DNA of 64,000 bases from Earliella scabrosa (taxonomy: Eukaryota > Basidiomycota > Agaricomycetes > Polyporales > Polyporaceae). A program made the position numbers and the translations under genes. This document shows positions 55,192 to 64,000 of this stretch, piece by piece. The notes below the pieces were generated by a model. That model did no database searches and had not been told where the DNA came from. It worked only from the letters and a program-made list of their open reading frames with translations. Each line of letters begins with the position of its first letter. Position 1 is the first letter of the stretch. Location: contig JABYQQ010000009.1 of the NCBI GenBank assembly GCA_022605405.1, positions 1,488,001-1,552,000 on the forward strand, read 5' to 3'.

Positions 55192-57754
55192 GACTGCCCG
55201 ACCGTAGATGTGCTGGTCGAGCCTGAGCGCGACAAGTCGAAGCGGCACGCAGAAGTTCTGTCACGCGTCACAGTCACGACATGGTACTCTTGGCCGGCTC
55301 CTGGCCGGCTCGGTCACACTCATGCAGACCTATGCAGACTCACCACAGCCGCACTCAATACTCAGTCAGGTTGTAGCTGAACACGCTCTAGCGATTGGTC
55401 AACTTCCTGACTGGCACTTGTTCATGCATTCACGAAGGTTGGGACCTGACGTCGCATCCCGTCCACAGTCCGAGTTCAAGGTTGACATCCGCTGTTCAAT
55501 TTCCCCCACTGACACCCTCGCAGCAAACAAATGAGTTCAACTCGTCATTGATGCGTAGTGAGTACATCACAAGTATACCATTCTTCCATTTCGACGCTGA
55601 GCGCCAAGTGTAATCAACAGGGTATTTCGGCGCTCTCCAGGATAGTGACGCATACCACCGCACTGCGTCTTCAGGGAAATCCACTGGCAGTGTTTCATCC
55701 ACCAGTCATGTGGACAGCAAATGGATGCGCCCCAAAATACAGTGGCCATGACATGCATGACACCCAGTTTGGCCAGGCCCCGGAGGGTACATGGGGTGCG
55801 AGTCAGCCACCGAACAAGGTTTCTCGGCCGCGGGCCAGACTACGCATGCTGTCATGTTCTGAACACACCGATTTACTATGGGGACTTCGCGCTCCAAATC
55901 TACAGCCGTTAGGCCCACCCCATGCCGCGGCCGAATCTCACTCCCTCGCCACTGGCAGCGTGTACAAGGGAACAAACATCGTTGCCACGGGGGCCAGTGG
56001 GATCGACCGAACTAGGTGCTATGTAAGGAAACGGTGTGTTTCTTCCCCTGTTCGTTTCGTTGGTCACATAGGCAATGCTGGTGCCGCTCTTTGTCGCAGC
56101 TCGCACTCGCAGCGGCGGCTTGAAGAACCTCGCGATATACATGAGGCGAGGTGAGCCGGGTGTTGCTGCTTCTCGAACCGTCTGCTCCGCGCTGTGGCAT
56201 TGAAACCCTTCCAGCACCCTTCCAGAAGGCGATACAGAACGACAATTATGGAGACGACCCAATCACGAGAGACCACGGCTCGTATTCACGTTCGTCTGCT
56301 CGCGCTGTATGAGGATGTGGAGTGGGACTTTGATACGTGCATGGTTCTAGGCCGGATCGTAGGCGTTGTCTCACGGCCCAGCCGCCGTCGATGGGCAGCA
56401 TAAGTATCGTACACCGAGGGCGGGACATGTCAGAGGGACATCCTCGATCGACATATGTTGTCGGAAAGAGATAAGCAGCAGAAACGGAGCGAGCGTCCTC
56501 CGCCGAGCAGGAGCGGGATGCCAAGCCATAAGGGGCCGATCGTCTGGCCACGGGCACGATGACGTAGGGCTCCGCACGTCTCGTCCATCGGTCCCTGGGA
56601 GCGATGCCACTGCGTAATGGGAACGGTCCGCATCATCTCTCGTCCGAGCTCTCCTCGACGCCGCTGATTCGACCGCGCAATTTGTCTCCTTGATACACTC
56701 ATCTCATCCTCCTCTTCAGGGTTATATCTATCTTGCCCTCCGCCACCCCCGGCCCTCTCCCGCTTTCGAGCCTCCCCGCTCTCCGCCTCCCGCCCCTCCC
56801 ACTGCCCTCCAGCCTACCCGGCCATCCGGCACTAGTGCTGTTCCAGCCACTTCCGCCGCACGCGACGTCCACCGCCACAACGTGCCCGACCATGCAGGAC
56901 AACATGGGTTCCACCCATCCCCATTACGCGCTCATCGAGTACGCCCGGGACATGCATCAATACACCCTTGAGCTCTGGATGGAGCTCAGCAAGAAGATCG
57001 ACGCGGAGGGGAGTCATTCCGTGCCCGACACGGACGCGTCCGCTACCACCAATCCCGGGGACGAGCATGCACCGCGGGGAGGCGCGTCCTCAGCTGACAG
57101 TACTGAGGCGGAGTCCCCGCAGGACGAATAGACATGAGGCTGGTCCCGTGTTCACGCGGTCTGTTCGCTCCCTCTTACCCTCCGACTCCTGATAGGACAA
57201 CTCGAGTGCGCGGCGACCCTAGCCATGCTACGATGCTCATGATATGCAAAGGTATGTTGTTATCGATATGCGCATCTTTGTCTTGTTCACCGCTGACCGA
57301 TTTCTTTCGCAGTCCGCCCACGCGCTGACGTCTACGCCCTACCACCACCCAAAATTATCATTATCGAGGATGTGCTCCTGCTGTAGGATAACGCTGTATA
57401 TTACATTGGCGACATCGGCATCGGGCCTCTATCTTTCTTGGACGGGCCCGCAGGCTTAGAGGGGCACATATGTACGGGGAAATGCGCTGATCTCCCTCAT
57501 CCCACATTCTCTCCATGGTTGGCGCGCTGTGATGTACCATATCAGGCTTCCATGCACCATACGCTAGGCAAATGCATGTTCCTTCTGACACACGATGACC
57601 TACTATGACGGTTGGGGTGCTGACCGCTCTCTATATTTGGCATGGTCTGACCACACAGCTGCCACAACCCATACAACACCGGGAAGCCGTGCGCGCATCC
57701 TCGGCGGTCCGGATGACTTCGTCATCGCGCTTCTACTCATTTAGCCACGGCCGC
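55192..57754. other. Gene-poor region between mL58 and the glutathione transferase
   Basis: I found no recognised gene. A small acidic reading frame at 56892-57131 is listed separately. Longer open frames, such as one on the plus strand around 55.6-56.2 kb, show no family marks or splice support. Confidence 0.45.
56892..57131 (+). CDS. Small acidic reading frame, unknown product
   Basis: ATG at 56892 opens 79 codons ending in TAG. The first half reads as a plausible amphipathic helix (YALIEYARDMHQYTLELWME), and the second half is acidic and Ser/Thr/Pro-rich, ending AESPQDE. A pyrimidine-rich tract precedes it, and the TATA-like TTATATCTAT near 56721 could serve as a promoter. I recognise no family, and it could be a chance frame. 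Confidence 0.3.
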   Translation: MQDNMGSTHPHYALIEYARDMHQYTLELWMELSKKIDAEGSHSVPDTDASATTNPGDEHAPRGGASSADSTEAESPQDE

Positions 57755-59022
57755 CTACGGAACCTGCATACCTGCCCTCACCGCTGGACGCTCCATCGTC
57801 CGCTCGAGCCACGCCTGTCGATGTTCAAACGGTCAGCCAGCAGTCTACAATGCTCGACGAGGGAGTTACCGACCTTGACGTTCGGCCATTCTTCCATGCT
57901 CTCGATGCCGGTGAAGCCATGAGCGGATACCCTGCGAGCCAGTGATTAGCTCTAGGTCTAGAAGCTGACGGGGGGCGCCGATGTATGGCGACGCCGCACA
58001 CGCACCACGGGAACGCGTTGATATCCGCAATGCTATAACTACCGCGACCGCTTCCTGCCAGCCAATCCCGGCCGTCGAGGCGGATGTTCAGCACGCCGTA
58101 CAGCCGCTTCGTCTCGTCCAAATAGCCTTTAGGAGGAGGGGGCACGAACGCATCAGTCTGCGGTCGGAAGGTATGGGATGCTGCCAGGCGTGGACGCACG
58201 CTTCTTGGCATACGGGATGTCCTCGGGCGCGAACTTGACAAAGTGATTGGCTGGGGACGATAAGCGTGAGTTCGTCTTCGCGCGTCATGCATGGAATCAT
58301 CGGCCGCGGCGCAGGCTCGGAGGCTGACCTTGACCCTGCATCGGACCGATGCCGCCATGCTAGTGCCAGAGTTCAGACGTGCGTGCAGAATGCGGGACGC
58401 GGAGGAGCTGCGTCAGCCGTACTACGCGATAGATATAGAGCCAGGGAACCCTGATCACGCACCGTGAAGAACATCCACTGCAGCATCTCGCTGTGCTCGT
58501 CTGGGCGCGTCTGCGGGTCGAACGCGAACTTGAGCTGCGTGTCGTAGTGCTGCTCGAGGTAGAGGAGGATCGCGGCGGTCTCGAACACGGCAAAGTTGGC
58601 GCGGTTCGGGTCGACGACGACGGGGATGCGCCCGTTTGGGTTCAGCTTGATGAACCAGGGCTCCTTCTGCGTCCCCTTTGAGATGTCGATCGGGTGTACG
58701 CTGCCAGGATTGTAGTCGTCAGCGCTCGCGTTCCGGGGGTAGCGCGTGCGCGGAAGGTCTAGAGGAGAGACACGTACTCGTACTTGAGCCCGTACTGCTC
58801 CTGGAGCTCTTCGAGGAGGATGGAGACTTTGCGGCCATTGGGCGTGCCCGCGGTGTAGAGCTGCAGAGGCTTGCTGGAGGGCGAAGTAGCGGTGGAATAC
58901 CCGTTGAAGCGCAGCCCGTGTGCGCGTGCGGTGACGCTGGGCACCGGGGCGACGTGTCGAGCTGCGACGCGTCGCGCGGATGCGGTTGCAGGAAGGAGGA
59001 CGGGCTGGAAGAGTGACGTCAT
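57755..59022 (-). CDS. Glutathione S-transferase, Ure2/GTT-like
   Basis: Seven minus-strand exons, 59022-58778, 58700-58463, 58359-58329, 58250-58200, 58126-58006, 57931-57874 and 57814-57755, give 267 aa. The first 45 residues are Ala/Arg/Ser-rich and may be a mitochondrial presequence. The thioredoxin-like N-domain follows: [37 protein letters not shown] with the cis-Pro, and [15 protein letters not shown] with the Glu-Thr/Ser pair that binds glutathione. The helical C-domain has [31 protein letters not shown] (N-capping SIAD) and a final [20 protein letters not shown]. This is the Ure2-like class common in wood-decay fungi, usually linked to detoxification. Exon 3 is 31 bases. The final splice (AAG/GCG) restores the family's [11 protein letters not shown] end. 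Confidence 0.88.
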
Positions 59023-60582
59023 CGCCGACGTAGGGAATGCAGGTATCGCGTGTTCTCAGGCCGCTCTTGGGACGCCGACTATCGTGGCGCAGGCGTTCTG
59101 CACGGCTGGTCATGAGAAGTGCCCACTTGGAAGGTATTCTGTCGGAACAGGCTCACGATACGATGATTGAGATGGAAGAGGTCTGGAGAGGGCTGGATGA
59201 ACGATGTATTCCGAGTGAAGTTATAAGCGACTGATTGACCGGATGACGCAGTGCTGTATACAAAACCCACTACCGGGTCCGCGGACTTTGTCAGCGTAAC
59301 GGTAGAGCTGGAATCATTGTCGGTGGGTGATGTGCACGTTCATCCTGTCGATGAACTTGGACGTACTGCGGCCTGCCCGTCTGCTCTCGGTGGACGAGTG
59401 GGGGTGGGGCAAATTGAAAGTGCAGACGAAGCGATTCGATCGCGGGGCCAGAGAGGGCACTGCCACCGGATGAGCTGCATAAACAACCGGCGCTCCGGTT
59501 CTCCTTGTCTTCGTACCATCACCATCGTCGACGCCTTGCAATCCATGATTGTCCACACTCACTGCTAAGTACTGAGGATATCTGTATCGGTTCCACACAT
59601 GGAGCTAGACACACCTGGGCAATACCTATCAGAAGAGCCTCGTGGGGCTCGCCTTCACCGGCGTTCATCCATCAACAGGCGAAGTGATCAAACGCGGTGA
59701 GAGACGGAGGTTGAGGCGAGAGTCAGTATCCGAGGACCCCGTACGTAAACCGCTCACGTCCCGTCACCCCGACTGACTGCTAATATCGAGGAGCAATCAA
59801 GCTCGCGCTCCGTGCTCACTTCCGATTCGTCTGTCGAAGATCTCCTTCAACAGCCGGTGGGCGAGGCGCTGCGAGGCGACCCGTCCCGGGTCCGCGAGCG
59901 TACGAGACTCCATAACCGAGCTGTGATCACAAGTGTTTTGATCGGGGAACCACCAACCGAGGTTCTCGAGCGCCTCATTCTAATGACTGTGTACGCAGTG
60001 TTGCGGACGGGCGGTCTTGGGTACATCGCCAGATCCTGAATTACAGACACGGCTCGCTCGCTCACTTCTCGACCCCGTCCCATCTTTCGTATGCCGGTCA
60101 TTTCACGCGGTTGAAGCGCATATTCGCGTCTGGGTGATCTCTGACGCAGCACCAGCCTCCACAGTGCGGACCCGGTCCTGACGTATATGGGCCCTCCAGG
60201 AGAACCAGATGTATCGCTCGCGGTGGTCGGCTTCGTGCGATGCGTTTGCTCTCGCGCTTCTCGCCAAGGCGCGCTCTGCGGATTGAATATTGGGGTCCTC
60301 CGTCTGGATGTGCTCGCCCCGATGCCATCGCTCTGGTGAAGCGAGGCTGGGGCGATCGTTTTATACTGACCTCGCCGTGTTTCGACGGGGTGATATCGTC
60401 CCGCGCCGTCCTGACAGCAACTCACTCACACCAACCCGAAACCGTTTCACGCTCGAGCACGCCATGACTGTCAGCGCAGAGGTGCGGGTTGTGATCGTTC
60501 ATGTCTTCAAGCGTCCTCTTAGCATTCTACTCCTCGACGTCGCCTCTCTTGCATTCCTTCCTCGCAATTCAGCTGTTTGCTC
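59023..60582. other. Region between the glutathione transferase and the FAD monooxygenase
   Basis: This holds the promoters of both flanking genes, which diverge, and a candidate coding segment at 59609-60039 listed separately. A TATA-like TTTTATACT lies near 60359-60368. Confidence 0.45.
59609..60039 (+). CDS. Candidate partial gene, unknown product
   Basis: Two open segments, 59609-59740 and 59791-60039, join in frame through a GT-AG intron of 50 bases. The segments read TYQKSLVGLAFTGVHPSTGE, VIKRGERRRLRRESVSEDP and then SVLTSDSSVEDLLQQPVGEA before a stop. The 5' end needs another exon: an AG acceptor at 59607-59608 precedes the first segment and a stop codon lies just upstream. I do not recognise the product. 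It could be a real small gene with a missed first exon or a remnant. Confidence 0.28.
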
Positions 60583-62516
60583 ATGCCTCACTATTCGCAG
60601 CCGTCTACCTCTCGAGCGAACCTGCCGCAACAAACGAGCCTTCCGATTAGCTTTTGCATCATTGGTGGAGGTGAGATTGGTCGACTGCACGTATCTCTGG
60701 AGGTTTGCTGACGAACGCACCTTGTTCCAGGTATTGCTGGACTTGCATGTGCATTGGCCCTGCGGAGAGTTGGCCACTATGCACTAGTACTCGAGAAGGG
60801 ATCCCGGGCTTCTGCAGTACGTTTCGCCCTCTCCCTGTTGGTGTCTCTGTTGACGTTCTATGGCCCAACAGCGCGGGGAGAGCGGAGTCCGCCTTCCGCC
60901 GAATATGTCGAAGATTCTATTCCATTGGGGATTGAGGGATGTGCTGTTGGAGAAGGCATCAGTCACTACGAGGTTGCTGTTCATGAGATGTACGTGGATT
61001 ATGCTCTCTCTCCATCCCTTCTCCGTCCTTATCCTGCTGCAGATGAGTCTGGTGAAGTGCTAGGTGAGCACGTGTGGGACGCCGACATGCTGAAGGAGAC
61101 GCGGGGAATGTTCCTCATGCTCGCGGTGCGTCCACACGGTCTCGTCGCATCCCAGAGAGTTTGCTCACTTGGACCCTGGTCTAGCATGCGGAGCTCTACG
61201 ACATCCTGTATGACGCTGCCACCGCGATGGGCGCGGAAGTCCGATTCGACGCGAAGGTCGCGGAGCTCGATGTGGAGGAGAACGAAGTGACGCTTGCCTC
61301 GGGCGAGACGATCTCCGCGGATGTGCTTGTCGGTGCGGACGGCGAGTATGGTGTGTCAAGAGAGGCGCTGCTTGGTCGGAAGGACAATGGTGTCTCTACT
61401 GGCCTGGCCGTATACGAGTGAGTGCACCATATTTGTCTGGGATGCAGAGATTCTGAAGAACCGGTCAGCACGATCGTCCCGAAGAAAGCCGTGCCCGAAT
61501 ATGCAACGAGGATTGCAGAGAGGGTGCGTCGTATGACATATGTGGGGTTGTGAGCAAGTCCCTCATTCTTCGTAGCAGAATGGACAATTCGTCGCCTTTG
61601 GCAACGGACATGCGATTGTCGCATACCCCATTGTGAGTCTCATCCTCTTCCGACTGGGTCGATGTACGTACCCTGACGTGCATACAGCATGGGTCTGAAA
61701 CCATCGCTATGCAAGTGTATGCTCCCGACACCGGGTCTGATGGCAAGTACGGCGACGACCCGTCGGTTGAGCTGATACCCATAACCGCTGGAGTTACTCA
61801 GAAGTGAGTCCAGCGTTCGCCAATTTGTGAAGCCACGGACTTACGCAATCGGGGAAAGGCTCCGAGTCGCATTACGCGGCGCCCATAAAGCTGTCAAAGT
61901 CTCTGTGCGGGAGCACCAAGAGCTCGAGGATTGGGTATCAGACGACGGGCGACTGGTTCTCATTGGCGAAGCCGCACATCCATTCCCTGTAAGTGCCCAT
62001 CCTCTCGAGAACCATGACCCGATGCTCACCGTCCCGCGACAGCCCTCAACGATCCAGGGCTCCGCAATGGCAGTCGAAGACGGCGCCGTCCTCGCGAAAC
62101 TCTTCTCGCATCTCTCAGAAGAACGCCAGATCGAGAGCTTCCTCTACGCCTTCCAGGAGCTGCGGCAAGAGCGCGTGCGCGCGGTCCGGTCCGGGGAGTT
62201 CGCGAGCGTCTTCTTCATGACCGCGGACGGGCCGGAGGCGGAGCAGCGCGACGCGTCGATGCGCGCCAAGGCTGCGAATGGCAAGAACGTGCTCGACGGC
62301 GAGGGCGGCGTCGAGAGCGTGTGGGAGGAGTACCGCATTATATTTGGGTACGACTGTGAGGACGAGGCGGACGACTGGTGGGTCCAGTGGGGCATGTTGC
62401 GGGAGCGCGCCCGGGCGGACTCGCTGGGGATGGGCGAGAGCGTGCCGTCGCTCGTGGATTTCTCCGCTGCGATGACCACCGTACAGGTCATCGCCACAAC
62501 TACTGAGGAGGACTGA
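60583..62516 (+). CDS. FAD-dependent monooxygenase, salicylate-hydroxylase-like
   Basis: Ten exons, 60583-60670, 60731-60816, 60872-60989, 61043-61125, 61185-61417, 61469-61523, 61579-61632, 61688-61803, 61859-61988 and 62043-62516, give 478 aa. It is a group A flavoprotein hydroxylase: a Rossmann dinucleotide motif (ISFCIIGGGIAGLACALAL) split by the first intron, then an Arg (RGESGVRLPPNMSKIL), the DG-type motif LVGADGEYG and the second FAD motif LVLIGEAAHPFPPSTIQG. In most relatives the last is GDAAHP; here Glu replaces Asp, as I recall for some basidiomycete members. Substrate is unknown, with an aromatic or phenolic compound likely by family. It is divergent from the glutathione transferase, but no biosynthetic core gene is nearby. 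Confidence 0.88.
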
Positions 62517-63270
62517 TGTCACCCTCATCATACCTCTTTGTGTTTCTCTTCTCTCTGCGTTGCGCTCAGCGCGCGACGTGCTTTCGATCGTGATACCCTG
62601 GCCATTGCTCTCGTGCTATCGTACAACTGTAGCTACACACATAGTTTTCTACTCTCCCCATCGCACACTCATTCCCCCATCTCCACACACACAATCGTTA
62701 TAGAGCTCCTAGCACGCTACATACTGTACTGTACCATCACTATGGGTAGGGATCTCCTCGGACTTCGTAGGATACATCTGGGCACCTACTATGGAAATGC
62801 ATGCGCGTTCCTTCATTCTCTCTCAACTGGCAGGCAACTGGGTAAGGTTGAACGTTTGAACGCCAACCTTGCATTGATGGGGCGCGAGCCTGGCGGGTGT
62901 CTTGACGCGCTCGCCTGACTTGCAGGCGCGTCAGAATTTCCCAGGGTCTGCGAACGTAGGCGTTTGTTTGCATCACTTTGGCCGTGTAGGCGGACGTGAG
63001 TGCGCGCGGGGATGGCGGTCGCCCACATCGGAACGCCGTCGTCGAGCAATCGTCGGGCTTTGTGGGCGCACGCATCCCGCCCCCCGATTGCCTCGCGGAT
63101 TGCTATCCAATTGCCACTCTCGAGCCGTATATATCCCTGCTTGTAGTCCGCCATGGATTCCTCACTTCCGCTCATCGCCTCTCTCAGCCTCGAGCCTTCA
63201 GCTGTCTTCTTAGACACTCACCAGTAACGCCAGCAAGATCCTCGCCTTTAGCGCACCCCTACCTATCATC
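62517..63270. other. Intergenic region before the PPxY membrane protein
   Basis: This is the 3' flank of the monooxygenase and the promoter of the last gene. No gene was found. Confidence 0.5.
63127..63136 (+). promoter_or_regulatory. TATA-like box of the PPxY membrane protein gene
   Basis: CGTATATATC lies about 140 bases upstream of the ATG at 63271. This spacing allows a 5' UTR of roughly 100 bases. Confidence 0.5.
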
Positions 63271-63945
63271 ATGTCTTCCCCCGTTGCTTCTTCCTCTACT
63301 GCGCGCCCTACCTTCTTCGGTCTTTTCGACCGCCCGGCTACGCCTGAACGCGACATCGAGGCTCAGCTCGCTACCCCTACCCCCGCGCTCACCCATGCGC
63401 CCCGTGCCCAACGCGCTTCGGTCGACGCAGACGCTACGGACGCGGTCGACGCCTTCTTCGGCGTGTCCCGCCCCTCGGGCTCGCGCCGCACCCTCAGCCT
63501 CACTGGCACCGGCGACAGCCGCCACGATGACGTCCGGCAATCCACCGTCGCAGACTCCGAGGTCCCTCCATCCTACGAGGACTCGCTCGAGCCTCCGGAG
63601 TACACGCAGGTCTCGGACCAGCCCACTTTGGCGATGTACCTCTTCAAGTTTGGCTTCCGTGAGTCTTCTCTTCTACTGTCAGTGCATGTGCGGTGTGTTG
63701 ACATGCTTTGTGTTGCGTCAGTGTTCCCCCTCTTCTGGGCTGCAGGAGCTCTCATTCTACTCTCCCCACTCCGCGCTCCTGAGGACTGGGAGGCTTCCAA
63801 GCCGGAGTACGAGCGTCAGGAGCTCATCGAGTCTATGCGTCGCACTGAGCTCAAGTGGGCCAAGCGGTGCTTGTACGCTCTCATCGTCGCCATCCTCCTC
63901 ATCGCCGTTATCGTGCTCGGCGTGGTCTTCGCCGTCCGCTCATGA
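63271..63945 (+). CDS. Two-helix membrane protein with PPxY motifs
   Basis: Exons 63271-63658 and 63722-63945 give 203 aa. The first 100 residues are Ser/Thr/Ala-rich and disordered. Two PPxY motifs follow, VPPSYED and EPPEYTQ, which are the classic ligands for WW domains of Rsp5/NEDD4 ubiquitin ligases. Then come two membrane segments, LFPLFWAAGALILLSPL and LYALIVAILLIAVIVLGVV, separated by a charged loop (APEDWEASKPEYERQELIESMRR). The protein ends soon after the second helix. The family is widespread but uncharacterised in basidiomycetes. An Rsp5 adaptor role is suggested by the motifs, not shown. The start ATG lies in the context ATCATCATGTC. Confidence 0.8.
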   Translation: MSSPVASSSTARPTFFGLFDRPATPERDIEAQLATPTPALTHAPRAQRASVDADATDAVDAFFGVSRPSGSRRTLSLTGTGDSRHDDVRQSTVADSEVPPSYEDSLEPPEYTQVSDQPTLAMYLFKFGFRESSLLLSVHVRCVDMLCVASVFPLFWAAGALILLSPLRAPEDWEASKPEYERQELIESMRRTELKWAKRCLYALIVAILLIAVIVLGVVFAVRS

Positions 63946-64000
63946 AAGCCATGCCCCTCCCTTCAATCCCGACCAACACCACTGCCCTCCGCGACCCCCT
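63946..64000. other. 3' flank at the window edge
   Basis: The last 55 bases follow the stop codon and show no further feature. Confidence 0.6.

Noticed and set aside
55558..56154. A 198-codon plus-strand frame
   Set aside because: It starts at a non-ATG codon, has no splice partner or family motif, and its composition is not protein-like throughout.
57755..62516. A biosynthetic gene cluster of transferase plus FAD monooxygenase
   Set aside because: No backbone enzyme (polyketide, peptide or terpene synthase), transporter or dedicated regulator lies with them in the window.

Overview
The window looks like nuclear DNA of a basidiomycete fungus, most likely an agaricomycete. It is GC-rich, and its genes are cut by many short GT-AG introns, mostly 45-100 bases. 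All splice models below were assembled by eye from conserved protein families, donor/acceptor sites and reading-frame arithmetic; none is backed by transcript data. No tRNA, rRNA or CRISPR array was seen.

Layout, left to right. 1-2.0 kb: no resolvable gene. 2.0-10.4 kb is compact: an adaptin-binding p34 (AAGAB/Irc6-type) gene on -, two tandem CmcJ/NvfI-type non-heme iron oxygenases on +, the 60S assembly factor MRT4 on -, and deoxyhypusine hydroxylase (DOHH) on + sharing a 265-base divergent promoter with MRT4. 10.8-12.9 kb: a Ser/Pro-rich protein of unknown function. 14.6-15.8 kb: a mannitol-1-phosphate 5-dehydrogenase with no intron in its coding region. 16.78-18.10 kb: a 1.3-kb element with 26-base perfect terminal inverted repeats and no transposase. 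18.4-19.6 kb: a candidate uncharacterised gene. 21.3-21.9 kb: a small secreted RlpA-like double-psi beta-barrel protein. 24.7-28.0 kb: a Bzz1-type F-BAR/C1/SH3/SH3 protein in 21 exons, including 7- and 12-base microexons. 30.2-31.6 kb: the Pop2/Caf1 deadenylase. 31.6-36.2 kb: GC-rich, repeat-bearing sequence with no gene resolved. 36.2-38.3 kb: a CENP-B-type DNA-binding protein without a transposase domain. 40.2-40.9 kb: a small basic UPF0390 protein. 42.3-44.1 kb: a single-pass membrane protein with two related ectodomain repeats.

45-55 kb is again compact: complex I subunit NDUFA9 (+), TOM22 (-), a Zn2Cys6 transcription factor (+, 19 exons, two 6-base microexons), the processome protein Sas10/Utp3 (-) and mitochondrial ribosomal protein mL58 (-). 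57.7-59.0 kb: a Ure2-like glutathione S-transferase (-). 60.6-62.5 kb: a salicylate-hydroxylase-like FAD monooxygenase (+). 63.3-63.9 kb: a two-helix membrane protein with PPxY motifs.

Most of the genes are housekeeping, for ribosome biogenesis, mitochondria, actin/endocytosis and mRNA decay, arranged as divergent and convergent pairs rather than as an operon or biosynthetic cluster. The accessory elements are the tandem oxygenases, the mannitol enzyme, the inverted-repeat element, the CENP-B-like protein and several uncharacterised genes. I see no complete novel defence or biosynthetic system. The most distinctive features are the microexons, the intron-free mannitol enzyme, the duplicated oxygenases and the orphan transposon-like element.
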